A stretch of DNA of 64,000 nt from Pseudonocardia humida. Its GTDB lineage: Bacteria; Actinomycetota; Actinomycetes; Mycobacteriales; Pseudonocardiaceae. The position numbers and the translations under genes were made by a program. Shown here one piece after another: positions 47,627 through 57,423 of the stretch. Location: assembly GCF_023898865.1 (NCBI RefSeq), contig NZ_JAGSOV010000009.1, positions 124,001 through 188,000 of the forward strand. The letters run 5' to 3'. A model generated the notes under the pieces. The model saw only the letters and a list, made by a program, of their open reading frames with translations, did no database searches and was not told the DNA's origin. Position 1 is the stretch's first letter. Each line of letters starts with the position of its first letter.

Positions 47627-48861
47627 CCCGGCTCCCTGTCGCCGACGCGGAACTCCGCACGCACCCTGAAGCCGCCGTCGGCGGGACCGGCCTCGAACGT
47701 ACCGCCCGCCGCCCACACCCGCTCCTGGACACCGCGCAGGCCGACGCCGGCTCCCGGGACCGCAGACCTGCCCCCGCCGTCCCCGCCGTCGTCGTCGACG
47801 ACGACGACCGACGCCTCCGGTTCGTGCGCGATCGTGACGGTGACCGTGGCGTGCGGGCCGGCGTGCTTGACGCTGTTGGTCAGGGCCTCCTGGATCAGCC
47901 GGTACGCCGCCGCGGCCGCGGCCGCCGTCACGGCGGCCGAACCCCGCTCGACAAGGCGAACGTCGACGCCCGTCGCGCGCACCCGTTCCACCAAGGCCGG
48001 TACCTCGGCGAGCGAGGGCCGCACGGCCTCCCGGGGCGCGGCCTCCCGCAGCACCTGCAGCGTGCCGCGCATGTCGGTCAACGCCTCCCGGGCGGTGTCG
48101 GCGATGACCGACAGCGCCTGGGCCGCCCGGGCCGGCGACCTGCCTGCGATGGCCGAGCCGCCTTCGGCCTGGCGCACGATGACCGCCAGCGAGTGGGCGA
48201 CGATGTCGTGCATGTCGCGCGCGATGCGCCGGCGTTCCTCTGTCGCGGCCCGCTCGGCGGCTCCGGCGGCCTCCTCGACCAGGCGCCGGCGCCGGTCGAA
48301 GTGGGACCGGCCCACGGCCCAGGTGCCGGCCACCGCCGCGACCAGGGCGAGGAGGGCCAGCAGCAGCGTGAGCCACCCCGCGGGGAGCGCGCCGTACGCC
48401 GTCGCCGTTCTCGCGGTGCAGAGCAACGCCCCGGCCACGCCGATCCCGAGGGCGAGCAGGCTCTCGGGCCGGGGGCGCTGCGCGGCGACGGCGTGCAGGA
48501 GCACCAGGTAGACCGCCGACGAGGGGAGGAAGAACAGCGGGATCTCCATCTCCTCACCCGCCCCGGCCAGGCCCAGCCCCTCGGGCCGGACCACCGTGTT
48601 CGGCAGCGCGACGGTCACCGCCATCGCCAGGCCGGCGAGGAGGAACGCGGTCGCGGTGGCGATCCGGCGCAGCGCGACGGTGGCGAGCAGCACGAGCCCG
48701 CAGCCGCCTGCCACCCACAGCGTCCAGTCCTGGCGGGTGGCCGCCCGGAGGACCTCGAGCGACGGCGGCCCCACGACCGCGGCGACGGCCAGGGCGAGCA
48801 GGGCGTCCGGCACGACCGGGTGCGCGCGCATCCAGCGGTCCGCGCGGTCGGTCCAGGTCAC
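47623..48861 (-). CDS. NarL-family sensor histidine kinase (HisKA_3)
   Basis: 412 residues from GTG 48861. Five or six TM segments (25-190) form the sensor, including VVPDALLALAVAAVVGPP and IPLFFLPSSAVYLVLL. The dimerisation domain has RRRIARDMHDIVAHSLA with the phospho-His. The ATPase core shows LIQEALTNSVKHAG and VPGAGVGLRGVQERV. It pairs with the overlapping response regulator. This membrane-embedded sensor architecture (DesK/LiaS-like) often reports membrane or cell-wall stress. Confidence 0.93.
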   Translation of the reverse strand: MTWTDRADRWMRAHPVVPDALLALAVAAVVGPPSLEVLRAATRQDWTLWVAGGCGLVLLATVALRRIATATAFLLAGLAMAVTVALPNTVVRPEGLGLAGAGEEMEIPLFFLPSSAVYLVLLHAVAAQRPRPESLLALGIGVAGALLCTARTATAYGALPAGWLTLLLALLALVAAVAGTWAVGRSHFDRRRRLVEEAAGAAERAATEERRRIARDMHDIVAHSLAVIVRQAEGGSAIAGRSPARAAQALSVIADTAREALTDMRGTLQVLREAAPREAVRPSLAEVPALVERVRATGVDVRLVERGSAAVTAAAAAAAYRLIQEALTNSVKHAGPHATVTVTIAHEPEASVVVVDDDGGDGGGRSAVPGAGVGLRGVQERVWAAGGTFEAGPADGGFRVRAEFRVGDREPG

Positions 48862-48932
48862 GGCCCCGATCGTAGGCTCAGCCGCCGCGTCGACCCGTTC
48901 CGCGCGGTGGTCGCCGTGGGGATGCTGGCCCC

Positions 48933-49180
48933 GTGCTGGTGTCGTTCGCGGACTTCGAACTCGACACCGCCGTGTTCGAGCTGCGCCGCGCGGGCCGGCC
49001 GGCCGGGCTCCGGACGCACGAGCGGACGTGCCGGTGCCGCACAACCTGCCGACCGACCGCACCCCGCTGTTCGGGCGCGCGGCGGAGATCCCGACGATCG
49101 CCGCGCTCGTCGGCGGGCACCGGCTGGTCACGCTGCTCGGGATCGGGGCACCGGCAAGACCCGGCTGGCCGGCCGCCACG
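48933..49180 (+). pseudogene. Remnant of a winged-helix / AAA-type ATPase regulator
   Basis: LVSFADFELDTAVFELRRAGRP is the start of a Trans_reg_C-type winged helix. After a gap NLPTDRTPLFGRAAEIPTI and GGHRLVTLLGIG follow in another frame, and GTGKTRLA (P-loop) appears only after one more frame change at about 49146. The piece after about 49180 (DRGVYRFRNDHRFVVG) is of unclear origin. No functional protein can result. Confidence 0.55.
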
Positions 49181-49320
49181 GCGACCGGGCGGCGCCGCGA
49201 CGTGCCGGCCGCGATCGCGCACTGCCGCGACGACCGGGGCGTCTACCGGTTCCGCAACGACCACCGCTTCGTGGTCGGGCGTCGACCCCGGTGACGGCGG
49301 GTCTCCGCGACCGCGCCGGG

Positions 49321-49410
49321 CTACCCGACCGTGATCCGGTAGGTGGCCGCCGGGTCGACCGGCACGCCGCCGATGGCGGCGCGCTCACCCGCGTTCCGGT
49401 GCACGGCGCC
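49321..49410 (-). pseudogene. C-terminal fragment resembling a 5'-nucleotidase
   Basis: GERAAIGGVPVDPAATYRIT then VG-stop resembles the strand 'V.inGepvDp.atYrVt' of 5'-nucleotidase C-terminal domains. It is only about 30 residues and the assignment is weak. The stretch 48862-49576 has no intact gene. Confidence 0.35.
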
Positions 49411-49576
49411 TCGACGGTGCCCACGGCGGCTCCTGGGCGCGGTGCCCATCCCCCAGCGCACCGGATGTCGAGGAGGACGCCACCAACCACGGACGCGGGT
49501 GAACCGGTCGGCGAAAGGGACGTCTTGCCCGGCCCGCTACCGTCGAGTGCGCCACACGGAGCGAGGGGGTTGGGCC

Positions 49577-49846
49577 GTGCCCGTCTTCATGATCGAGCGC
49601 CGGTACGCCGAGGACGTCGAGGCGAACGCCGAGGAGGTCGACGGCATCAACCGCATCAACGACGAGGAGGGCGTCCGCTGGCTGTACTCCTTCCTGTCGG
49701 CGGACAAGCGCAAGACCTACTGCCTGTACGAGGCGCCGTCGCCGGAGGCCATCCGCCGGGCCGCGGCCAAGGCCGGGCTCCCGGCCGACGTCGTCGTGGA
49801 GGTGTCCGAGCGCATCCTGGCCGACGGCAGCCGCGCCCGCGTCTGA
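49577..49846 (+). CDS. DUF4242 protein (SCO4226-like, small ferredoxin-like fold)
   Basis: An 89-residue protein, GTG after GAGGGGG. PVFMIERRYAEDVEAN, VRWLYSFLSADKRKTYCLYE and APSPEAIRRAAAKAGLPADV are typical of DUF4242, which includes the nickel-binding SCO4226 of Streptomyces. A metal role is a family inference. It converges with the LuxR-family gene 7 nt away. Confidence 0.85.
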   Translation: MPVFMIERRYAEDVEANAEEVDGINRINDEEGVRWLYSFLSADKRKTYCLYEAPSPEAIRRAAAKAGLPADVVVEVSERILADGSRARV

Positions 49847-49853
49847 CCGGTCC

Positions 49854-52759
49854 TCACCCCAGCTGGTGCTCGGCGGCGTAGCGGGCCGCCTGGGTCCGGT
49901 TCGCGGTCCCGGTCTTCATCAGGATGCTGCGGATGTGGTTGGCGGCGGTGTTCGAGCTGATGAACAGCCGCGCGCCGATCTCCCGGTTGCTCAGGCCCCT
50001 GGCCAGCAGCTCGATCACCTCCACCTCGCGCGCGGTGAGGACGGCGCGTCCGGCGAGCTGGTGCAGCGGCTCGAGCCTGCGCAGCACGCGGACCTGGCCG
50101 ATCGACGCGGCCATGGCCCGCGCCCTGGCGGCCAGCTCCCGGGCCCGGTCCCGGTCGGTGCCGGAGGCGTGCAGCGCCACGGCGTGCTCGGCCAGCGTCT
50201 CGGCGGTGTGCACCACCGAGCCCATCCGCTCGTCGAGGGCCAGTGCGGTGGCGAAATGCCGCTCCGCGCCCGCCGTGTCGCCGACCAGCGCGGCGATCCG
50301 GGCCAGGTAGCGGTCGGCGCTGCCGAACGCGGCGACGAACTGACCGCCGAGCAGGTTCATGCCGGCGTGGTCGGCCAGGAACGGCCGTAGCGCGGCGGCC
50401 GCGTCGCGGTCGCCCAGCGCGAGTGCGCCCTCGGTCATGAAGGCCAGCTCGATCGGCCACTGCGCCTCGGTGGTGTGCGCGGCGAGGGTGCCGTCGAGCA
50501 GGTGGCGCAGGGCCCGGCGGATGCCCTCGGTGATGCCCAGCTCCGTGTAGAGCGCGAGCAGCCCGGCCACCCACCGGTCGGCGAAGGTCTCGCGGCCGGT
50601 GAGGTGGCCGCGGGCGACGGCCAGCCGCCCCGTCTCGCGGCTGATCATGAACATCTGCACGCCGTAGGAGCCTTCGGTGGTGTCCACGCCGAACGCCTCG
50701 CCGAGCTGGAGCGCGGCCGCCGCCCGGCGCTCGGCCCCGGCGAAGTCGCCCTCCAGGAACGCCCGGCCCTGGGCCAGGCACCCGGCGAAGTAGTGGTGCC
50801 ACGGCTGCCCGGTGGACCGGACCGCGCGCTGGTGGTCGGCCAACGCCTCGGCCAGCTCGTCGGGCCGACCCGCCTGGTAGGTCACCATCGCCCGGAAGAA
50901 CAGGGCGACGCTGAGCGTCTCGCGGTCGCCCGACCCGGCGCACATCGCGGCCAGCTCGGCGGTGCGGGCCAGCTGGGTGGCCCCGACGTCCGGGGTGAGG
51001 CCGTGCCACAGGCTCGCCTTGAGCGCGTGCACCAGGACCGCCCGGTCGCCCGACCGGCGCGCGTTGTCGATGGCCCGGGTGCCCACGACGCGGGAGTCCG
51101 CGGTCCGCCCGGCGAAGGCCAGCGCCCGGCCCAGGCTGCCCAGCGCCCGGATCCGCAGCAGGTCGTCGGGGGCGAGCGGGCAGTCGGCGAGTGCGGTGGT
51201 GATCAGGTCCGCGGCCCGGCCCTCGGCGAGGCCGGGCCGGGAGTCGGCCTCCTCGACGCCGATCGCCGCCCGCAGCCGGACGAGGGGGTCCGCCATCGTG
51301 GTCAACCGCAGGTAGATCACCCTCGCGCCGGCGAAGTCGCCTGCGCGCAGGTGGTTCGCCGCGGCCTCGAACGACAGCTCCGCGCGGGTGCCCTCGGCGG
51401 TCTCGGGCAGGGTGGCGGCGCGGTCGAACCACAGTGCGGCCTCCTCGAAGGCCAGGCTGTGCACGGCCTGGCGGGCGGCCGCCAGCGCGTGCCGCACGGC
51501 CTGCTCGTGGTACCCGAGCAGGTGGGCCTCCAGGTAGTGGTGGGCGATGCGCGGGGTCAGCGCCGGGTCGCCGTGCGCCTCGAGCGCCTGCGCCACCCGG
51601 GCGTGCAGCATCGTGGCGCGGGCCCGCGGCAGCCGGTCCAGCACGGCCTGCCTGGTCAGCGAGTGCACGAAGCCGTAGCGGCCGGGTGCCGCGTCGTCGG
51701 CCTCGATCAGGCCGACGGCGGTCGCGGAGTCCACGGCGTCCATGCTCTGGGCGCGGTCGGTGGCGCTGGCCCGCACCAGCGTGGGCAGGTCGAAGTGGTC
51801 GCCCAGCACGGCGGCCAGCTCGATGAGCTCCCGCACCCGCTCGCCCAGGCCGGCGAGCCGCGCCGCGAGCGTGTCGCCGATCGAGACCGGCACGCGCTGC
51901 GGGCCGCGCAGCGCGGAGACACCGCCGCGGCGTTCGAGGTCGGTCCAGGTCTCCCGGAGGAAGAACGGGTTGCCGCCGGTCCGGTCGCGCAGGATCGCCG
52001 CCGGCGCCCTGGCCCCGGCCGGCGACACCCCCGAGCGCTGGCACACGAACTCCGCGATCGCGTCGGTGTCGAGACCGTCGAGGTCCAGGCGTCGCACGCG
52101 GTCCAGCCGGTGCAGGTCGGCCAGCCGGGCGCTCAGCTCCTCCGACCGGTCCGGCGCGTCGTGCGGAAGGTGGCCAGCACCAGGGTCCGGCTGTCGACGC
52201 AGGAGTGCACCAGGTGCTCCAGCAGCGCGACGGTCGGCAGCTGGCCCCAGTGCAGGTCGTCGAGGACGACGACCAGCGGCCGGTCGCGCGCCATCCGCCG
52301 CAGCAGCCCCGCCACCGCCTCGAACAGATCGCGGCGACCGTCGCCTGCCGGCTCCCCGCGCTCGACGGCGTCGGGGAGGTGGCGGTCGACGTGGCGGGAC
52401 AACCGCCGCAGCTCGGTCGCGGAGCCGTCGAGCAGCTCGTCCAGCGTCCCCGGCGCGCTGCTCCGGAACAGGTGGTCCAGCATCTCGACGAACGGCTGGT
52501 AGGGCACCCCGGCGTCGCGCGTGGCCGTGCCGACCAGCACCGCCGCGCCCTGCTCGTGCAGCGCGCAGGCGACCTCGGCGGCGAGGCGGGTCTTGCCCGC
52601 GCCGGGTTCGCCGCCGAGCAGCAGGACCTGCCCGTCGCCCTGCTCGACGCTCTCCCACACGGTCTCCATGACCGCGAGCTCGTAGCGTCGACCGACGATC
52701 CGGGTCCGGCGCGAGGCGACGAGCCCGGGTGGTAGGGCGACCGGCGTCCACGGCGCCAT
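49854..52759 (-). pseudogene. Large ATP-binding LuxR-family (LAL) regulator, interrupted by one frameshift
   Basis: The N-terminal part (52759 to about 52155) reads VASRRTRIVGRRYELAVME, Walker A GGEPGAGKTRLAAE, VVVLDDLHWGQLPTVALL, LVLATFRTT. There the frame breaks: the next codons should be xPDRSEELSARL, which appear one base out of phase, consistent with a single-base deletion within ACGACGCGCCGG. The second frame then continues without fault for about 760 residues (LHRLDRVRRLDLDGLD, TPR-like helices) to a LuxR HTH (LTAREVEVIELLARGLSNRE, ANHIRSILMKTG). Apart from this one base the gene is intact, so it is either a very recent mutation or a sequencing error. Confidence 0.8.
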
Positions 52760-52913
52760 CCGGGCACGGTACCGGCATCCGCCGGCCCGTTCGATAGTCA
52801 GATCTGACCGGGGTCGGCGTCGGGCGGTCCGGTCAGGATCGGTCATGACGAGCGGCGACCCGATCCCGCACCGTCTGCGGCGACCCCGCTGTGGACGGTG
52901 AAGGAGCGCTGCG

Positions 52914-54290
52914 ATGACCACCCTGGAGACGACCGAGCTGCGGGACCGGATGTCCGGGCAGGTGATCACGCCCGGCGACGCCGGCTACGACGCGGCCCGG
53001 GCCGTCTACAACGGCATGATCGACCGGCGGCCCGCGGTCGTGGCCCGGTGCGCGTCGGTGCAGGACGTGCGGGTCGCGCTGGAGTCCGGGCGGCGGTCCG
53101 GGTCGCCGATCGCGGTGCGCGGCGGCGGGCACAACGGCCCGGGGTTCGGCACCGTCGAGGGCGGGCTGGTGATCGACCTGTCCCCGATGGACGCCGTGGA
53201 CGTCGATCCCGGCGCCCGGACGGTCCGGGTGCAGGGCGGCGCCACCTGGGGGGCCGTGGACGCCGCCACGCACCGCCACGGGCTGGCCACGCCGTCCGGG
53301 ATCGTCTCCACGACCGGCGTCGGCGGTCTGACGCTGGGCGGCGGGCACGGCTACCTGTCCCGCAAGCACGGGCTGACCATCGACAACCTGCTCGCGGCCG
53401 ACGTCGTGCTGACCGACGGGCGCACGGTGACCGCCTCGCAGACCGACCATCCCGACCTGTTCTGGGCGCTGCGCGGTGGCGGCGGCAACTTCGGCGTCGT
53501 CACCTCCTTCACCTTCCGGCTGCACCCGGTCGACACCGTGATCGCCGGCCCGACCCTGTGGCCGGTGGAGGCCACCGCCGAGGTGCTGAGCTGGTACCGG
53601 GAGTTCCTGCCCGCCCAGCACGAGGACCTCTACGGCTTCTTCGCCACCCTCACCGTGCCGCCGGGTGACCCCTTCCCCGCCGAGCTGCACGGGCGCAAGG
53701 CCTGCGGCGCGGTGTGGTGCTACACGGGCGACCCCGCCGCTGCCGACCAGGCGTTCGCGCCGGTGCGGGCGATGGCCCCGCAGTGGGAGGGCGTCGGCCC
53801 CGTGCCCTACCCGGCGCTGCAGTCGGCGTTCGACCCGCTCTACCCGAAGGGCATGCAGTGGTACTGGCGCGGCGACTTCGTCCGGACCGTGACCGACGAC
53901 GCCGTCGCCGCGCACGCCGGGTTCGCGCGCGAGCTGCCCTCGCCGCTCTCGACCATGCACCTCTACCCGATCGACGGCGCCGTGCACCGCGTCGGCGCGA
54001 CGGACACCGCGTGGGCCCACCGCGACGTCACCTACTCCCAGGTGATCGTCGGGGTCGACCCGGACCCGGGCAGCGCCGAGGCGCTGAAGCGGTGGACGGT
54101 GGACTACTGGGAGGCCACCCACCCGTCCTCGGCGGGCGGGGCCTACGTCAACTTCATGATGGACGAGGGCCCGGACCGGGTGCGGGCCACCTACGGGGGC
54201 AACTACGACCGGCTCGCCGAGGTCAAGGCGACCTACGACCCGGAGAACGTGCTCAGCGTCAACCAGAACGTCCCGCCCTGCCGCCGGTAG
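52914..54290 (+). CDS. FAD-linked oxidoreductase (berberine-bridge/GOOX type)
   Basis: A 458-residue protein. The FAD_binding_4 domain has IAVRGGGHNGPGF with His-73 as probable covalent FAD ligand, and GGLTLGGGHGYLSRKHGLT, DNLLAADVVLTDG, LFWALRGGGGNFGVVT. It ends with ENVLSVNQNVPP, the BBE-type C-terminus. The second (Cys) flavin link of bicovalent enzymes is not seen. Members oxidise sugars, alkaloids or polyketides with O2. It is divergent from the broken LuxR regulator, which may have controlled it; the gap of 154 nt would hold both promoters. Confidence 0.9.
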   Translation: MTTLETTELRDRMSGQVITPGDAGYDAARAVYNGMIDRRPAVVARCASVQDVRVALESGRRSGSPIAVRGGGHNGPGFGTVEGGLVIDLSPMDAVDVDPGARTVRVQGGATWGAVDAATHRHGLATPSGIVSTTGVGGLTLGGGHGYLSRKHGLTIDNLLAADVVLTDGRTVTASQTDHPDLFWALRGGGGNFGVVTSFTFRLHPVDTVIAGPTLWPVEATAEVLSWYREFLPAQHEDLYGFFATLTVPPGDPFPAELHGRKACGAVWCYTGDPAAADQAFAPVRAMAPQWEGVGPVPYPALQSAFDPLYPKGMQWYWRGDFVRTVTDDAVAAHAGFARELPSPLSTMHLYPIDGAVHRVGATDTAWAHRDVTYSQVIVGVDPDPGSAEALKRWTVDYWEATHPSSAGGAYVNFMMDEGPDRVRATYGGNYDRLAEVKATYDPENVLSVNQNVPPCRR

Positions 54291-54415
54291 GCCGGCGGTG
54301 AGGGGCGTCGGGGAGGGGCGGTCCTCCCGGGGTGATCGACCCGGGAGGACCGCGCTCGACGCTTCGGAGTACGTCCTCGTGCCGTCCACCGCGAACACCC
54401 GCACCGCCTCCGGAG

Positions 54416-55312
54416 TCACGCGGGGACGTGCGGCGCGACCTCCTCGGCGCACCGCTGGAGCTGGCGGACGCCGTCGCCGACGGGCCAGAGCAGGACGTGG
54501 CGGGCGCCGGCGCGGGCGTAGTCGGACAGCACCCGGACGCAGTGCTCGGGCGACCCGACGGGCAGGGACCGCGCGAGGTCGCGGGGGTCGCGCGAGAGGG
54601 TCGGGGCGAGCAGGTCGTGCAGGACGTGGGCTGCGTCGGCCGGGTCGTCGGCAACGTGGAACCAGACCGTGGCGACCATGTCGGGGAAGGTCCGCGGGTC
54701 GCGGCCCACGGCGCGCAGGTGCGCGTCGAGGCGGGCGCGGGTGGCCGCGTACACCCGGGGACCGCCGTGGTGTCCGGAGGCGATCCACCCGTCAGCGGCG
54801 GCGGCCGTGGCGCGCAGCCGCCGCGCCGACCCCCAGCCCGCGTACCAGATCCGCGGGGGCGGGTCGGGGCGCGGGCGCAGGGCCGGTCCGGGCCCGTCGC
54901 CGTCGAGGAGCTCGCGCAGCTGCCGCGCGGCGGCGTCGAACCGGGACCAGCGCTGGGCGAAGGGGATCCCGACGGCGGCGAAGTCGTCGCGGCCCGATCC
55001 CGGTCCGATGCCGGCGACCACCGGTCCGGGGTGCAGCGCGGCCAGCGTCGTCAACGCCTTGGCCAGCACCACCGGATGGCGCAGCGCGGGCAGCGCGACG
55101 GTCGTGGCCAGCGTCATCGACCCCGCGTCGGCCGCGGCGGCGGCCAGCGCGGTCGGCCCGTCGAGCCACGGCCGCCGCCACAGCAGGTGGTCGTTCGCGG
55201 CGAGGGTGTCGAAGCCGGCGTCCCGGGCCGCGCGGGCGTACTCGCGCAGCTGCCCGGCCGAGGCGCCCCCGTCACCGAAGTCGACCAGTGGCAGGTGCGC
55301 CCCGAACCGCAC
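54416..55312 (-). CDS. LLM-class oxidoreductase (second copy in window)
   Basis: A 298-residue luciferase-like protein: MRFGAHLPLVDFGDGG, AARDAGFDTLAANDHLLW, LHPGPVVAGIGPGSGRDDF, GWGSARRLRATAAAADGW, FPDMVATVWFHVADD. The shape fits F420-dependent enzymes, but the cofactor is not certain. It lies 16 nt downstream of the methyltransferase gene on the same strand, so the two are one operon. Confidence 0.86.
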   Translation of the reverse strand: MRFGAHLPLVDFGDGGASAGQLREYARAARDAGFDTLAANDHLLWRRPWLDGPTALAAAAADAGSMTLATTVALPALRHPVVLAKALTTLAALHPGPVVAGIGPGSGRDDFAAVGIPFAQRWSRFDAAARQLRELLDGDGPGPALRPRPDPPPRIWYAGWGSARRLRATAAAADGWIASGHHGGPRVYAATRARLDAHLRAVGRDPRTFPDMVATVWFHVADDPADAAHVLHDLLAPTLSRDPRDLARSLPVGSPEHCVRVLSDYARAGARHVLLWPVGDGVRQLQRCAEEVAPHVPA

Positions 55313-55328
55313 GGGTGTCCCCCGCTCC

Positions 55329-56381
55329 TCAGACCCGGGCCTCGAGGACCATGGTGAACGGCGTCTCGGCGATCCGGCGGACCACCCCGAACCCGGCTTC
55401 GGCGAGGACGTCGCGCAGCCGTTCCTCGCCGGCCTGCGCCCCCAGCGCCGCCGGGGCGTCCGGTGCGCCCTGGGAGAGCGCGCCGGGCGTGCAGAGCAGG
55501 GTGGAGAACCCGTAGTAGGCGGCGCCGACGGGATGCAGGTTGTCCTCGACCCGGTCCCCGGCCATCGGCTCGACGACCATCAGCCGGCCGCCCGGGTGCA
55601 GCGCGGCGCGCGCGTGCCGGGCGGCGCCGATCGGGTCGCCCATGTCGTGCAGGCAGTCGAAGAAGGTGACCAGGTCGTAGCGGCCCGGGTAGTCCGCCGC
55701 GGTGGCGACCTCGAACCGGGCGCGCTCGGCCAGCCCCGCGTCGGCGGCGGCCTTGCGCGCGGCCCGCACCGAGTCGGCGTGCGCGTCGAACCCGGTGACC
55801 GTGGACGCCGGGTAGGCCCGCGCCATCAGCAGCGTCGACGCCCCGCGCCCGCAGCCGACGTCGGCCACCGCGGCACCCGACCGCAGCGCGCGCTCGGCGC
55901 CGTCCAGCGCCGGGATCCAGGACGCCACGAGGTGGTTGCGGTAACCGGGGGCGAAGAACCGCTCGCAGCCCGGGTAGAGCTCGTGGTGGTGCTCGCCCCA
56001 CCCGACGCCGGCGCCCGTGCGGAACGCCGCGGCCAGCCGGTCGACCGACTGCACGGCGGCCAGCGCGAGCTGGAAGGCCCCGACCAGGCACACCGGGCTG
56101 TCCTCGTCGGTCAGCACGACCGCGCCCTCGGCGGTGAGGCGGTAGCGCCCGTCGCCGCAGTAGCGCAGGAACCCGGCCGCCGCCTGCGCCGCGAGCCACT
56201 CGCGCACGTACCGCTCGGTGGTGCCGGTCCGCCCGGCCAGCTCCCCTGCGGTGACCGGCTCGCCGTCGGCCATCGCGGCGTACAGCCCGAGCCGGTCGCC
56301 CAGCGCCACGAGCGCACCGCTCACCATGGCCGCGACGTCACCGACGCCCTTCTGCACGAACGCTGTCAGTTCCTCGGTCAT
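55329..56381 (-). CDS. SAM methyltransferase with N-terminal winged-helix domain
   Basis: A 350-residue protein, ATG after AGGAGCC. Residues 1-95 form a winged-helix dimerisation domain (ALVALGDRLGLYAAMADG, TERYVREWLAAQAAAGFL, YRLTAEGAVVL). The catalytic part has VADVGCGRGASTLLMARAYP (motif I), GFDAHADSV, LVTFFDCLHDMGDP and ALHPGGRLMVVEP. It fits small-molecule methyltransferases of the O-methyltransferase or arsenite-type layout. It is divergent from a LysR regulator with a T-N11-A box between them, so it is the likely regulated gene together with the LLM oxidoreductase. Confidence 0.88.
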   Translation of the reverse strand: MTEELTAFVQKGVGDVAAMVSGALVALGDRLGLYAAMADGEPVTAGELAGRTGTTERYVREWLAAQAAAGFLRYCGDGRYRLTAEGAVVLTDEDSPVCLVGAFQLALAAVQSVDRLAAAFRTGAGVGWGEHHHELYPGCERFFAPGYRNHLVASWIPALDGAERALRSGAAVADVGCGRGASTLLMARAYPASTVTGFDAHADSVRAARKAAADAGLAERARFEVATAADYPGRYDLVTFFDCLHDMGDPIGAARHARAALHPGGRLMVVEPMAGDRVEDNLHPVGAAYYGFSTLLCTPGALSQGAPDAPAALGAQAGEERLRDVLAEAGFGVVRRIAETPFTMVLEARV

Positions 56382-56458
56382 CTCGGCTCCTCGTCCTCTG
56401 CGGGGCACGCAGGATGGGCGGCGCCGCGGCCGCCGACAAGGATCCGGGACGATGCGGC

Positions 56459-56473
56459 ATAAGCTGGCATTAT
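56459..56473. promoter_or_regulatory. LysR-type box (T-N11-A palindrome)
   Basis: ATAA-GCTGGCA-TTAT, a 15-bp interrupted palindrome fitting T-N11-A, lies 9-23 nt upstream of the LysR GTG and 78 nt from the divergent methyltransferase start. It stands out as AT-rich in this GC-rich DNA. Confidence 0.55.
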
Positions 56474-56481
56474 CGGGGGCC

Positions 56482-57411
56482 GTGCTCGACGTACGACGCC
56501 TGCGGGTGCTGGTCGAGATCGACCGCTGCGGCTCCTTCTCCGCCGCGGCGACGGCACTGGGCATGAGCCAGCCCGCCGCGAGCCAGCACGTGGCCGCGCT
56601 GGAGCACGCGGTCGGGCTGGCGCTGGTCGAGCGCGGCTCCCGGCCCGTCGCGCTCACCGAGGCCGGCCACGCGCTGGTCCGGCACGCCCGCGGCGTCCTC
56701 CTCCGGATCGACGCCGCCGAGCAGGAGCTGGCCGAGATGGCCGGGCGCCGCAGCGCCCGGCTGCGCCTGGGCGGCTTCCCGACCGCGCTGTCCACCCTGG
56801 TCCCGCACGTGCTCGCGGAGTACGGGCGGCTGCGACCCGATGTCACGCTGTCCGTCGTCGGGGACCACATGCAGCGCCTGCTCCCCCGCCTGCACGCCGG
56901 TGAGCTCGACCTCGCCCTCATCTACGACGACCCCACCGCGCCGGCCACCCACCCGCCCGGCTTCGACACCGTCGCGCTCTTCGACGACCCGTTCACCGCG
57001 GTCGTGCCGCCCGGCCACCGCCTCGCCCAGCACACCGCCGTCACCCTGCGCGAGCTGGCCGACGACACCTGGATCGGCGGCACCCCGACGAGCACCTGGT
57101 TCGCCATCGTCCGCCGCGCCTGCCACGCCGCCGGGTTCGAGCCGCGGGCCCCGTTCAGCACCGACGACTACGTCGCCGTCCAGGCGTTCGTCGCGGCGGG
57201 CCTGGGAGTCGCGGTGATCCCGTCCCTCGCGGTCGGCCCCACCGCGCACGCCGTGCGGGCGCTGGCCCTCCCGCGGCCGGGCCCGTCGCGCCGGATCGGG
57301 GTCGCGCTCCCGCCGGACGCCGTCGAGCACTCCGCCGCGCAGACCATGATCGAGCTGCTGCGCCGCGACGGACGCCGCCACCGGGACACCCGCCCGCAGG
57401 CGCCGGCCTGA
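56482..57411 (+). CDS. LysR-family transcription regulator
   Basis: 309 residues from GTG 56482; an ATG at 56452 is in frame but would put the LysR box inside the gene. HTH: RLRVLVEIDRCGSFSAAATAL then MSQPAASQHVAALE. Effector domain: RLRLGGFPTALSTLVPHVLA, ELDLALIYDD, GGTPTSTWF and GLGVAVIPSLAV. It probably activates the divergent methyltransferase/LLM operon with a small-molecule co-inducer and represses itself, as is usual for the family. Confidence 0.92.
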   Translation: MLDVRRLRVLVEIDRCGSFSAAATALGMSQPAASQHVAALEHAVGLALVERGSRPVALTEAGHALVRHARGVLLRIDAAEQELAEMAGRRSARLRLGGFPTALSTLVPHVLAEYGRLRPDVTLSVVGDHMQRLLPRLHAGELDLALIYDDPTAPATHPPGFDTVALFDDPFTAVVPPGHRLAQHTAVTLRELADDTWIGGTPTSTWFAIVRRACHAAGFEPRAPFSTDDYVAVQAFVAAGLGVAVIPSLAVGPTAHAVRALALPRPGPSRRIGVALPPDAVEHSAAQTMIELLRRDGRRHRDTRPQAPA

Positions 57412-57423
57412 TCCTGGCGGGCG

